64,000 nt of DNA. Source: Stichopus chloronotus. Lineage: Eukaryota; Echinodermata; Holothuroidea; Aspidochirotida; Stichopodidae. This document shows, piece after piece, positions 26,201-37,460 of the stretch (positions within the stretch are counted from its first letter, which is position 1; each line of letters starts with the position of its first letter). The position numbers and the translations under genes were made by a program. Below the pieces are notes generated by a model. The model was not told the DNA's origin. It saw only the letters and a list, made by a program, of their open reading frames with translations, and ran no database searches. The DNA is taken from positions 5,870,203-5,934,202 of the forward strand of contig CM037842.1 of the NCBI GenBank assembly GCA_021234535.1. Direction: 5' to 3'.

Positions 26201-27911
26201 AAAAAAATAGTGAGAGGCACATTTTGTTCCAGAGGCGTTGTGTAACATGGGAAATGTACAAGAGCTTGTTTACGAATAAGAACAAAGAAAAGAAAAACAT
26301 AAGAAAATTTCCAAAAGAAAAAAAATGAACACAGAGAAGCATAAGAGGCACAGTGAACAAACACATACATACACGCGCACGCACACGCACACACTCAAAC
26401 AATCAACTCATCAGTAGTAGCTCATTTATGAGATTTGTGACGTATTCTTTTAAACGACGTACACTAAATATAAAAAGAAAAGTGACAAACAGACACACTT
26501 CCCAAGGATGCCAACATCTGAAACAGAATCATTTCAATTTGAGAAACAGGAAAATAAATCCAAAATTTCGAACCGTGCGTTTCAGGAATTCGATCATAAG
26601 TTCGTTGAGCAACAACATTTATGTTAACCCATGTTTTACTTCTTAAATTGTTTACAGTTTTGTAAACATTATTATGCATATTTGCATATCCGTATTAATT
26701 TCTTCTATCCTTTTTATAAACATGTGCTTTTTATATTAACACTGAGTTGAATAAATTATGTTTTAGACTAGTCCCAACTTTTCAGAGACGTTTTTTTTTT
26801 CTTAATTTTGGAATTCTTAATGACCGGAAACAGCGTCCCCACTACAGATTAATATAGGGTTTGGGGTGAGGTACCCGTTTCCTAGAAGTTTGAAATTTAA
26901 TGGGTCTTCTCCTTACAGGACAAATAGACTAAGGTAAGTGTTTTATGTTTTTATCACAAAAAGGTTTTTTGTCGCAATAAAGGAAAATCTTTATCGGATG
27001 GAAAGCATCCTATGAAAAAAAAGAAAAAAGTACTTTACTGCTTAAATTTTGTTTTATTTTTTTTTATTGGTACTCAATGACTTAACAGTTTCTTAAAACG
27101 CAGGAACGACGGAAGGGGGGGGGGGGTGGGGGAGGGGAGGCGTTGAAAAGAATGACAATCATTTGGACTCAGTACCGTCGTCCCTAGTATTTTCTTCCTA
27201 GATAGAATGACCTCTTCGGAGTTTTAAAAAGTCATGTCTGCTCCCTCGACTTTTATAAGTTTATATAAAAATGAATGTCGCCAATTACTGGATGTTAACT
27301 CAACGAGTCCACTCCCTGTCATCCGCCCGATTAGATGAACCCATAAAAAAAAAAAACGAGTACGGGCCAATGCACATTTTTGACAAAGAACACGCATATT
27401 GAAGAATTACATAGGCAAGTCAAATAGTATCATTAACACGTGACAGACTATTATAAGCATGTCAGACAATATCATAGACATGTCGAAAACTATTCGACAT
27501 GCTTCTAATGCACATTTATACAACTTGAACAATAAATATGGATTATGTAATGACAATTAAACTTGAAGACACAACTGCAGAATAATTTACATTCGGTATA
27601 TTACCCATGCATGATGTTTTACTATATACGTAAACGTAAATCTCTCTCGAACACGAAAGGAAAGAAATTATCACATTCTTGTAGCTGTACCAAAATATTC
27701 TCCTCCGCAGAATTCACCACGAAGCAGCCAGTATGGGTACTGTGCCCATGAAGAAAGTGGTTACTAGGGAGTTTTTGGTCATCGATATCTCTTACTGTAA
27801 GAACAAAAGTAGAAGCAATGATTTTCTCAAGACTATACTGAAAGGTATAGTTGATGGTTCACACATTTTTCAAATTATCTTGGGGGATCTTTCATGTATC
27901 TTTCAAGATAC

Positions 27912-28265
27912 TTAAAGGGAAATAGGGCGTTTGTTTTACAGAAAACATCCATATTTTTAAAACCAATGTTTGTGGATGCAGAATGATAGATTACTCAAAA
28001 TAAGGAAGGACAGTAGTCTTTTTTTCCAAGAAATAAGTTTCTCACAGATAGAATCTCATTTATTTGATGCTCACCACTAATTTGTTCACCCAAACTTTTC
28101 AAAATTCAAATGATGCATCTTCTGTTACTCATCACATGCATAAGTTTTTGAGGAGATGGAGCTTTTGCAGATATTTATCGGTGACACTGAATGGCTTAAC
28201 AATGATTAAAGCTATTTTCTTTACATGCAATATTAGTATATTCTAAACGCCCTATTTCCCTTTAA
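27912..28265. mobile_element. TTAA-flanked MITE, copy 1 (best preserved)
   Basis: The element is bounded by TTAA at 27912-27915 and 28262-28265. Just inside are perfect inverted ends reading AGGGAAATAGGGCG, continuing to a 17-bp match. It is about 346 bp long and has no transposase frame, so it is a non-autonomous miniature inverted-repeat element. TTAA target duplication is typical of piggyBac-like transposons, but that superfamily label is inferred from the duplication alone. Two more copies lie at 31020-31357 and 57128-57488. Confidence 0.8.
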
Positions 28266-29136
28266 AGACGGTCTTTCACTCCCGGGGCTTATCCCATTCC
28301 TGGCTGAGTCCGATCGTCGTCATGGCTACGGCCGATTGTCACTATTTATCTCAACTTCAAGAGAGTTTGAGAATTTGATCATTGAATGCCTTTTTATAAT
28401 TGATACTTTTATCGATCATGTTCTGATAACGCGATATATAAAACTGGCACCGCGGTATACAAAACTGGCACCGCGGTGTGTAAACCTGACAGTTACTGAG
28501 ATTGTTTGACTGTACAGTGCAAGCGGTAATAGAGAACAACAAATGACTGCACAATGACAGTTATGTTATTTTTTTTTTGTAATTCATTACCTCCAAAGAT
28601 AAGTAGGTAATCAGATCGTATATCACTGACCGGTGCGTACTTCAAGTTGTTGCAGGTCATTATCAAATTAATATAACAGTCTCTGAAATAAAATTCGGCT
28701 ATAATGAAGACTGTATCATACAGAGGTCACTCGTGAAAGGTACAACCGTTGCAGGTTCCGCACTGCTTAGAATGGGTGGGGCTTGAAATTGAGGGTGGGG
28801 GGCTAAGCATGAGGATTCGCCGACAATTTAGAACATTTGTTTATACCTGGATGTTCTCTTATTTGATTTTGGTGTAACACAGGGTGTGAATTTGAGATTC
28901 TTTAGACGGGTTTGGGCCTACCTTTGAGTAGTAGAATGGCGTTGCGGGCGTTTTGAATGGCGTTGTGACGTTGCAGGAGAAGAGCTGACCCTAAAGGCAC
29001 TTAAGTGCCTTCGACCAGACATTTTTGACACCATGCTTTCAGTACTGAAGCCTTCCATTATATTGACCACTGACGTGAGTCGATATTCTGATACAGACGT
29101 TACATGTTGATGATAAAAGGATATATCTGCTAGTAG

Positions 29137-29440
29137 GTTAAAGCTGGAATATGAGCTGCACTGAATATCGCCTGGTCATATATCTTTGGTCTTCGTCTCA
29201 GGAAAAAGAAAGTAGCTGATAAGATCACCTGTCACAAAAGGCTGTAAGCGAACAATGTATTCATCCTCCAGATATTTGAATATGAAGGTTGTCTCAACGT
29301 TTTTGTTGGCCCTACAAAATTCAGATTCTCCAATAAAGCATAAAAACTGTCAATCACTGTCACTTGAAATCAAACAGACCAATGGGGATGGATATTCATA
29401 TTCATGTATGCGTAAGAGGGTCTTAAACATATGCGACTTT
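29137..29440. repeat. Dispersed repeat family C, copy 1
   Basis: This aligns in the same orientation with about 63649-63950. Shared landmarks are 'gctggaatatgag', 'cacctg', 'aatgtatt/aatgtatg', 'atatttgaatatgaa..ttgtctcaac', 'ccctacaaaattcaga' and 'aatcaaac'. Its right end is close to exon 3 of the lectin gene. No open frame or terminal repeat is recognised. Confidence 0.65.
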
Positions 29441-29510
29441 CAGGGACAAGATGAGGTAAATTTTCAACTTACTATATTCCAGCTTTAACATCACCTTTAT
29501 TTTCAAATAC

Positions 29511-29801
29511 CTGAACCATCCTCTGTGTAGTAACCAATCCAAAAACTGAGACCGTTCAGAAGGACGTTATTCTCAACGAAGTCGAACTCTCCCTTGGTGT
29601 CAAAGGTCACAAGATGGCTACTTCCGTTGAATAAATTCGAGTAAGCAGTCCTGGCATTATGCCAGGTAACTTCCTCCTCATCTGCGAGGTAGCAGCTTCT
29701 GCCATAGAACACCCATCCGACGGGGCAGTCATCCGGGGAGTATTTTGGTTCCGGTGTCGTCATGGCAACAGTCCCACTCGGGTCGTCTGTATCATTTTCA
29801 C
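29511..29801 (-). CDS. C-type lectin, exon encoding the first half of the carbohydrate-recognition domain
   Basis: The 291-nt exon is phase 1 at both ends: acceptor 'atgttcaag' before 29801, donor 'GGTTCAG|GTATTT' after 29511. After a Thr/Asp/Pro-rich linker it encodes the opening of a C-type lectin domain. 'CPVGWVFYGRSCYL' gives the first cysteine pair and the Trp/Phe-Tyr core. A helix region 'TWHNARTAYSNL' (usual A.. position) follows, then 'SHLVTF', and 'GLSFWIGYY' as the conserved WIG motif. The Ca-binding and closing Cys half must lie in a downstream exon not found with confidence. The phase fits exon 2 at 32918, completing a Gly codon. Secreted C-type lectins of invertebrates commonly bind carbohydrates in immunity or matrix; ligand specificity cannot be judged without the missing half. 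Confidence 0.88.
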
Positions 29802-31019
29802 CTTGAACATGTTGGAAATGTAGGATATTTGTTATTGTGACAGAGAAAGGCGGTGTCAGGAGGGGGTAGGCTACATCGAGAGCTTGGGTGAAAAAAAGGT
29901 TTTATTCTTCAGATGGTGGTAGTAGGGGGTGTAGGAATACCGGTGGTTCAATTGGCTCTCTCTGGTAGATGGAATTTGTTTTGGTATTTCTCGGGTCTTC
30001 AGGACCGAATGAGATTTAACAGCTCTATAAAATAGCTTAATAGCAAAATCAGATAGGTGTCCGGGAGAGGAACAAGGGAAAGGGTGATTAACGTAAATTT
30101 GAAAAGTTAGCAATTGTTGGGGCATTTTTCAGGCACGTGATATGAATAAAAAGTTGAGAGCCATAGTGGTCTATTTTAAGAATTAATAAGAACTCATACT
30201 CACTCAAATATGAAAGTAATAGTTTAAAACCTTAGAAAATAATACATGTTTGTCTTCACCTGTTCATAACAAACCCTCTCTTTTTGTTATCTGCCAACTG
30301 GCCACAAAACAGGACCAACCATATATTTACTTGAAAGACAATAAAACGGCCGTAAATGTGGGCATGGTAGGCTTATGTAAGTCCTGTACAGGCACCCCGA
30401 TGAGTATTACGCCGCGGTGTGGCTCTAGTAGAGTGGAATTATCTAAAACAAAATCCTCGGAGAAGGTAAAACAAAAGGTTGGGGGGGGGGGGGGAGTTGA
30501 GGGAATTGGAATGGGATTGTAATCGTAACAACATTGCCGTCACTCTGAATTAAAAGGGTGAATGGAAAAATATATTCAATTCAAATATAGCATAAAATGT
30601 AGCACCATCTTGCATGTAGACCACGCCGGCTGAAATCATTCTTTTTACAAAGGGGAGAAGAGAGCCCTGTGATAAGACTCCCTCCCCCCCCCCCCCCGGG
30701 AAGTAAGTCATCAGGTTCATTATATCGGAGGGTCACATTTTTCCTTTCCAGGCTCACAAACTAAGTCCCTTCTTTGTACAAAGAGTCGGAGTAAAGATAC
30801 TTTTGTATTCACAGGGAGCAAAAGTTAATTTTCGCCCCTCAACCGGCAAGTGTTCCGGTACACCTACGCGTAAGTGTGTTTGTAAACATAATGATTATTC
30901 TCAGGTGGGTAAGGTGGGGGGGGGGGGGAATTTATGTCTTACATGACAACCATGAACATTTCACTTGAAATTGCTTCAGACGTTGATAACATTTACGTGG
31001 TCAACACTCGTAAATAGAT

Positions 31020-31357
31020 TTAAAGGGACATAAATGTCATAGACCATAAAAAATCCTACTTTCCAAATCGAAATTTTCACGATGGTACCTGTAACCATCT
31101 TTCCAAGGAATAAGTTTCCCCGCAGATAAAAATTTAGTTATTTTTCCCTAATTAATTTGACTCTACCCCAAACTTTCCAAAATTGCCGTTATGTATCTTT
31201 CGTAACTTATTTCATGCAAAATGTTTTGGGGACCGTAGTTGAAGTTTTTCGCAGATATTTATCGGTGAGACTGAATAATTAAATGGTTTACTAATGATTA
31301 GGCTTTATTTCCTTGTGTGAGATGCCGGTGCATTATAAGCCTTTTCAGTCCCTTTAT
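31020..31357. mobile_element. TTAA-flanked MITE, copy 3 (diverged)
   Basis: The left end reads TTAAAGGGACATA and the right end CAGTCCCTTTAT. The interior aligns with copies 1 and 2 through 'ggaataagtttc', 'ttagttattt', 'caaactttccaaaatt', 'tcatgca', 'ttttg.gga' and 'gcagatatttatcggtga'. The right-hand target site has decayed from TTAA to TTAT. This is the most diverged of the three copies. Confidence 0.7.
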
Positions 31358-31515
31358 TGTGTTTACAGTGAAGATTATTAATTATAGCTAGCAAACCTGT
31401 AAGCTAAATACTTCTTCATATCAATGTAAATGAGTAGCAAGGAACGACGAATTCATGGTAGGGAAAAAGTTAATGACACTCTTCTTATTGGTCAGTCAAT
31501 CCAATACGTCATACT

Positions 31516-31676
31516 GGTTACCAGTCGCTTCGCCCCCTTGCAAGTTCGCCCCCAACCAGTTCGTCCCGGTCGTTTCGCCCCTTTCAGGTTCGCTCTAATG
31601 TGAAGTCGTTTCACGCCAAGTACCTACCAGTTTGTCCCTCAGACGAACTTGCAAAGGGGCGAAACAACCGGTTACC
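31516..31676. mobile_element. Palindromic miniature element with 'TTCGCCCC' arms
   Basis: The left arm starts GGTTACCAGTCGCTTCGCC and the right arm ends in its near reverse complement (GGCGAAACAACCGGTTACC). The next 12 bp, 'TTGCAAGTTCG', are also shared in inverted orientation, giving arms of about 35 bp. The middle carries further copies of the 'GTTCG.CCC' word. There is no coding capacity. It is probably a MITE or fold-back element. Confidence 0.7.
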
Positions 31677-32228
31677 GTCATGTACTACTACTGTATGCAT
31701 GAATACTAAAAAGAAAAAACAAGACAAAACGCTTCACTGACCAGCGTCAATATTGACAGTTACTGAATAATATGTAACGAGACACACATTTTCGTTGTTA
31801 TTGATCTTTGCCTTTTTATATATTTTTTTGTTTTGTCTTTGCTTGTGGAATACGATTACACACTCATATTTTTTGTTGCCGTTTCAATGTAACATAAATG
31901 TTGCAATAAAATATAATGCAATTCAACAATCAACTAATTTCGCACGTAAACTTGCAATTACTGGAGCTGAAGCCACAATATAGAAATACATAGAGCAGGC
32001 TAGGGGCACGCGATGTGGTTTGCAGTATCTCCCCCACCCTCATAGTTACTTTTGGAAAAACAATATATACATACTTCCAGAAAGTTCCAACCAAAATAAA
32101 ATAATTTATCCCCGAAATAGCATTTCGTGCAAAAAATTTGGGCATGGTAAACAACTTTTGCACTTTTTTGCACCATAGCACCTTGTTATACATAAAAAGA
32201 TTGAAATGGTGAAGGAGAGAGCACTCAC

Positions 32229-32377
32229 AGTAAACTACTCTCCTTGCTCGGACCAGCTTTAGGTGGCGCTTTACCACTTTGAGATCTAAGAGTATTTTTG
32301 TCAATAGATACCCTTAGTTCAAGATACTGTCTCCTTGCACGTTCGACTTCCTCAAGTTTTAATCGGAGACGCCTGCA
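32229..32377 (-). CDS. Exon-like basic coiled-coil segment inside the lectin intron
   Basis: It is flanked by a usable acceptor (catattacag) and a good donor (TTTACT|GTGAGT). The open frame encodes 49 residues: a Leu/Arg/Glu-rich stretch with helix-forming character (LRLKLEEVERARRQYLEL) and then a Lys/Pro/Ser-rich tail. Phase is 0 in and 2 out, whereas the surrounding lectin exons are all phase 1. If included in the lectin message it would shift frame and hit a stop within nine codons. It could be a first exon of a nested gene (an ATG lies at 32401), an alternative truncating exon, or chance. Confidence 0.3.
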
Positions 32378-32917
32378 CTGTAATATGTGACCACCAAGTG
32401 ACATCACGAAATGGCAACCTCGAATAAAAATTAGGGATTTTAACGTTTTGTATGATGATGGTCATTTTATTAATTTTAGTGATCGCACAAAATTTTACTT
32501 TATTTTACCTTATTCTTCTGAAGCACCTACAAGTATTGTGCTTCACACTTAGCTTCCTTTAATTACCGACAACGTACTTGTGTCACTCACAGGCTACCGT
32601 CCTTGCGTCTGGATGTGGGCACACAAGTTGTTTTACCGGTATGTTCTTTTATATGTTGTGTATCCAATATCTGGGGGTAAACCACCAGATATCAGAGGAC
32701 TGCAACAGAGACTTCCTGTAAACGTATAAGCTTAACTTCAGTAATGGTACGGATCAGAAGTTGTCGGAAGAAGGGTGTATGACGTAATACAAAAACCACG
32801 TGACCAATGCTCAGTGGGTGGAGATGCCGAGAGGGGTCATGTGACTAGTCTCTTCCTTCTTAGGTATGACAGAATATTAACTACATTGTAAAGTGATAAT
32901 TTTAGTTGCGTACTTAC

Positions 32918-33199
32918 CCGAAGTTGGACTGTACTCCTGGCGGTTGTCGGTTACCGAAGCATTAGCCGTAACTGAGCTCGAATAATCGCGGTATATTGTC
33001 AGCGTGTCGTCGGAGGCCTTATTATTAGTTGGCTTGCTTTGGCAGTAATCAGTATACCGCCTTAGCTCAATATTATCACTCGTAGTAAGGACTCCGCCGA
33101 TGCTAAAAGTGTGGCATTTGACATAGCGATTGACACTTCCGTAAACCCACCTCCCTTCACCATCGTATGTAATGACACTGACAAGTTTGCATCCGGGAT
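32918..33199 (-). CDS. C-type lectin, exon 2: novel extracellular N-terminal region
   Basis: The exon is 282 nt and phase 1 at both ends (acceptor 'ttttctgtaag', donor 'TTCGG|GTAAGT'). It joins the signal-peptide exon by completing an Asp codon and the lectin exon by completing a Gly codon. The 94 residues contain three Cys (DPGCKL.., YVKCHTF.., TDYCQSK..) and aromatic/Gly-rich spacing such as 'GRWVYGSV'. A Ser/Thr/Asn-rich tail follows that looks like an O-glycosylated stalk, with one Asn-Ala-Ser sequon. I do not recognise the domain; it is not a sushi, EGF or CUB module by its Cys pattern. An odd number of Cys suggests pairing with another part of the chain or a partner. Confidence 0.75.
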
Positions 33200-33546
33200 C
33201 TTACAGAAAATACATAGAGAAAAGATGAAACTAACATAAAATCGATATGAAATCATCGTAAACTCTACATGACATTGATGACATCTGGATATGAGAGAGA
33301 TGAAAATTCTATATGGAGCTATAAAATAAACTCGAAGTAACAAACAATCGATATGGAACTAATATAAAGTCGATATGGAACGAACTAAACTATAGAACTA
33401 AAATTAACTCAATATCAAACTACCATAAAATGACAGAAACCAATATGAACTCGATGTAAAGCTAAAGCAACACAAAGTCAAACACTCTTAGATTGATAAC
33501 TCCAGTGAACTAACAACTACCGCAACTCAAATGAAGCCTTTATGGG

Positions 33547-33712
33547 GGTATACACTGTAAAAATATCTGTAAATTTACAGAGAATAAAAAGAAATAAATA
33601 TTACAGAAGTTGTCTGGAAACTAATTACCAGAACATTTCTGTATTCCTTTTGAATTTCTTTATTTTATTTTCTGTAATTTACATTTTACAATTTACATTT
33701 TTAAGAGTGTAA
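33547..33712. mobile_element. MITE with ACACTGTAAAAA / TTTTTAAGAGTGT ends
   Basis: The left end reads ACACTGTAAAAATATCTGTAA. The right end, read as reverse complement, is ACACTCTTAAAAATGTAAA. Inverted similarity continues inward through 'TTACAGA.AATAAAA.AAA'. The element is about 165 bp, AT-rich and non-coding, and lies just upstream of lectin exon 2 (in intron 1). TA-type target duplication is possible but not clear. Confidence 0.6.
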
Positions 33713-33883
33713 TAATACAGGATTAGTCTTGGTTAGTTATTCCATAGAGCTGTATTCCGTGGTCTTCCGTCATGATGGTCGACCATCATTTCATTAACAG
33801 ATTTCCCCTTTGCCCCATTTCCCCCTTCAGTAATTACCTGTTTTTAGCTATTTAATATATCTAGAAAGATTCTGGAGTCTTAC

Positions 33884-33971
33884 CTACAGCATCGATTGAC
33901 CATCTACCAAAGATATGAAACAGAAGAAATCCAAAGATAAGGGTAATCCTCTTTTCTCTCAGGTGAGACAT
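33884..33971 (-). CDS. C-type lectin, first coding exon with signal peptide
   Basis: ATG at 33971 opens 29 codons: a short basic start (MSHLREKR), then a hydrophobic core (ITLIFGFLLFHIFG) and a polar end, the layout of a cleavable signal peptide. The donor 'GCTGTAG|GTAAGA' ends the exon in phase 1, matching exon 2. This start is chosen because nothing open precedes it in frame and the hydrophobic core follows directly. It shows that the lectin is secreted or membrane-exposed. Confidence 0.78.
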
Positions 33972-36900
33972 TTCCTTCTTCTGCCAATCTCTCGGTGAAA
34001 ATATAAGTTATCTGACGATTATTTCGTGAGTGGATAAGTGATACTAATCTACTGATGAATATTTTGTCACATGAAAAGACCAAGAATGAAAGCTTTTTGT
34101 GCATATCGATTTTTTTTTTTTTCAACTAGAACGAATTTCTATTTCTATCTTGTATTCATGTAGCTTACAGTGATATTAAAGTAACCATCGATTATTAACA
34201 GAACAGTCTATAATATGACTGTCTTCGTTTTTATCTTTACAATTATAAAATATAGTAAAGTACTCTGACTAAACAGTGAAAGGATTCTGTTCATTTATGA
34301 CGGCAATTTTCATCACATTAAAATAGAAGGAAAGAAGATGTCACATTCAGTCTTTCTTAGTGTAAAGCAAAATTGTCTCTTCTGTAGTAGACTAAAAGGA
34401 TCATGTTACTCTAATAACTAATACGCATGAAGAACTAATGGCTGAGGTCGACAACAAGAGAAGCATTAGGTGTAAGTTCACTGCTCTAGTGCGATATTGT
34501 TATACTCAAAATGCGTGTCTTTTTCTTTTGTTTTTTTTGGGGGGGAGGTGCCACTTGATGACCCGCTGGTCTTTTTTCTTTGATTTCTAAAATAGTGGAA
34601 ATGAATACTAACTGGGGGATCGTATGAATATGCATTTGATGTCTGGTGTATTTCTGGACGGATGTACCCCCCTGCCCGAAATATTTGACAGGGGAGGAAT
34701 ATCCATGTAATCACCCCACCACCAGCCCCAGCCCCCCCCCCCCCCTCGCTACTAATGTGACAGTCCACAGATGGCTACGTGTACACTGGAAGGAACGTTT
34801 TATTATTTCCTTGATCAGACAGTGTTTTTTTTTGTTGTTGTAAGAATAGGTTTCTTGAAACTTTAATCAAACCCCACCGCTGCTGCAGGCCGTGGAAACT
34901 TAAACAATTAATTAATTTCTGAACAAAGTATAGTGTCATATCAGTAAATAGCACTAAACGTCTTACATTTTATGTTAGGTCTAGTTATTGTATAACCTGT
35001 ATGCCAACGGAGTACATACAATCGACGTTCAAGGTAGAACCACGCATCGCAAAATTGATTGTGACTTCCTTCCAATAAAAAAGGCCGTCGATGAGGCGTC
35101 TTTTTCTAGAAAAATTCTTAAATTTCTATTTAAACGTAAGGTTTGTTTCCATTGTTGCAGGTCATCATAATTTTTTAAAAGTTGATTGAGGTTCTGAAGA
35201 TAACACGCAGATAGGAATAAGCTATATTACCACAGAATTAGTCATGATGGGGTTTCACAGTGGCAAAACTTTTTAGGGGTGGGTGACGTTGGGTCTAAGA
35301 CACCAATGAAAAAGTTCATAGGGTAAAGGTTTTCGTTTTTAGTTCAGTTCCCAAATATTTTCCACGTGCTCCACGAATAAATGAAGAAGGTGGCATAATT
35401 CATTTCGATTCTTGTATCATTTCAACCTACTTGATATGTATTATCATTTTCATAGATCTATTTTTCTCATTAATTGAGAAATTGCAGACGTAAGATTCTC
35501 CTCCCAAGGCTGGGTTCACTGCAGCTTAGAAAACTGTCGTTTCTGGCCATCCGGGAGTTTGTAAACGACAAAACCTTTCTTTTACGATTAGCGCTACCTA
35601 TAACGGTGGCGCTTCGAGTATATAGCCCTGTCGGTACTCAGCCCCCTCCCCACACCTCCATTTTTTCGTCCCTGCTATTTCTATTGCTATGTCAATCTAC
35701 GTTGCAAACGTAATTCATTCACTGTCAAAATAAATAAATCCATCAGTGAATGAATGAATGAATAAATAAATAAATAAATATATGTTAACGATATTTGATA
35801 ATTTGATTTTGATAAATTTGTGAACATATGGTAGGTGGTGTTGTTGAAGTTTACTGACTGAAACCATGTCAATTTTTGAACACTTTAGCACCAACGTGCA
35901 TGTGAAGTCACCTAACGGAGGGGACAAATCGCTCCCTTTAGACCCATTTCCCATGCCACTACCACAAAAGTGAATGAAGCCAACCCACCCCCCCCCCCCA
36001 CACACACACACCCACCCTGATACAAGATTGGTTATACAGCTCCAATAAGTATCCCTGGACTACATCTGATAATCTAAGCAGAAGGGGAATTGGTGGAGTT
36101 TTTTTCACGTGATAACAACATCTATTGCCTGATAGACTGCACGCTCACGTACTCTCAAAGGTGCTCCTCAAGTTGAACTTTTATCAGTCACAATTTTGCA
36201 AACTGATATCAAACCTTGTGAGATGTCAGAATCGACACTAAATCCATTTTATTGCATAACAATGGTTGAAAAATTGAACTTGGTCAAATAAACAAAAAAA
36301 GAAAACCCTCCAAGAAACAAATATCGTCCAATATCTACAATCCGATATCGATTATTTCTGTTACTGTCTAGTGAAACAAAAATCGAAAGGATATAATAAT
36401 CGAGGCAATGTAAATACAGGTGTCGATTTGTACGTCCAGTTTATTTTTTAGAAGAAATTAAAATCCACAGAATCCTTACAAATCTTCTGCAAGTGTGTCT
36501 AGTCGCCATGACAACCACAGGCTTTTGAATTGTCGTTCGCATATATCAATTATTGCAAACGTGTGTAAATTTTGAAGTTTCACTAGGTTTTTTTTTTATT
36601 ATTGATCTTTATTCTGATGGAGTTATTCCTCACACAATCATGGAACCAATTGTAAAGATCGTTAAAGACGAGCTGAAATATGATGGTTTCCGTTGTATAT
36701 TGCCAATCTTTAATCAAACCAATGTTAGCACCTTAGAAGCCCTTTTCATTTCATTGGAAATTTGAGGAGATAATTAGTCGGCATGAAGTAGAGCCGCCTT
36801 CAACAGGTCAGAAATACATTAATCACTAGTTCACGCTTAAACGGAGATTCACCCCCTCATGTTCGACTTAGTTTATATTTGAAATATTACGACAAAAAAA

Positions 36901-37114
36901 AAAGAGTTATTTCAGAGATGAGTTAAATGTTACAATGTGAAACCTGAGTCTGGAGTGAACTCAAAAAAGAATCGGAGTTGATCAATCAATCAATCGATAT
37001 TCAATCGATATTGCTATCTTTAAGAAATTGTACATATATGTAGACTATGACTCCATTGGATCATACATACTGTCGGTTGATACATCATCTCTCTGTGCCT
37101 ACAAATCAAATTTC

Positions 37115-37460
37115 TTGTGTTTGATCACTTTCTTTTTTGCATGACTGATCACTTTCTTTTTTTCATGACTGATAACTTTCTTTTTTTTTAATGAATGATC
37201 AAGTTACTTTCTTTTTTTAACGACTGGTCAAGTCACTTCCTTTTCTAGTAACTGGTGTCCGGTTTTCAGACAGGTCACTTTCTTTTTTTTTTTAATCATT
37301 CGTCACTTTCTTTTATGTCTAATCACTTTTTTGTTATGAATGGCACTTTCTTTTTGTAATGACTGATCACTCTTTAAGTGACTGGTCACTTTCTTTAACG
37401 ATCAGTCACTTTCTTTTTTTGTCTGGTCACATCTTTTTCAATGACCGGTCACTAACTTTT
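37115..37460. repeat. Degenerate tandem repeat 'GACTGATCACTTTCTTTTTT'
   Basis: About a dozen imperfect units of 24-32 bp share the core 'gatcactttcttttt', with variable T-runs and linkers such as 'catgact' or 'aatgact'. The variable unit length points to an old slipped array. Confidence 0.75.

Larger units (their letters stand above)
23216..29510. other. Non-coding stretch, probably lectin intron(s)
   Basis: No convincing exon was seen, although the second half of the lectin domain should be encoded somewhere 3' of 29511. The stretch contains a TTAA-flanked MITE (27912-28265), a dispersed repeat (29137-29440), G/C homopolymers (about 23664, 25680, 25960, 27115) and a CA/GT-rich patch near 25900-26400. 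A 60-codon plus-strand frame at 27733-27915 has ordinary composition but no recognisable family. Confidence 0.45.
29802..32917. other. Lectin intron 2
   Basis: This intron lies between phase-1 exons. It holds a TTAA MITE copy (31020-31357), a palindromic element with TTCGCCCC-type arms (31516-31676), G/C runs near 30480, 30690 and 30914, and an exon-like segment at 32229-32377 whose phase does not fit the lectin frame. Confidence 0.6.

Noticed and set aside
27733..27915. A 60-codon plus-strand frame starting MGTVPMKKVV
   Set aside because: No family recognised, no splice context, and its end runs into the MITE boundary; most likely chance.
32592..32699. A segment with strong splice sites on both sides (gttgcag ... 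GCCT|GTGAGT) as another lectin exon
   Set aside because: All three frames contain stops across the segment; only a shortened version could code, and its phase does not fit the next exon candidate.
32229..33199. Joining the 32.2-kb coiled-coil exon directly to the lectin exon 2
   Set aside because: Lectin exon 2 ends in phase 1, and reading the segment in that phase meets a stop within nine codons; the direct join of exon 2 to 29801 keeps frame.
36553..36765. A 70-codon plus-strand frame with ordinary composition
   Set aside because: No domain, no splice sites at sensible places and no neighbouring exon; insufficient support.
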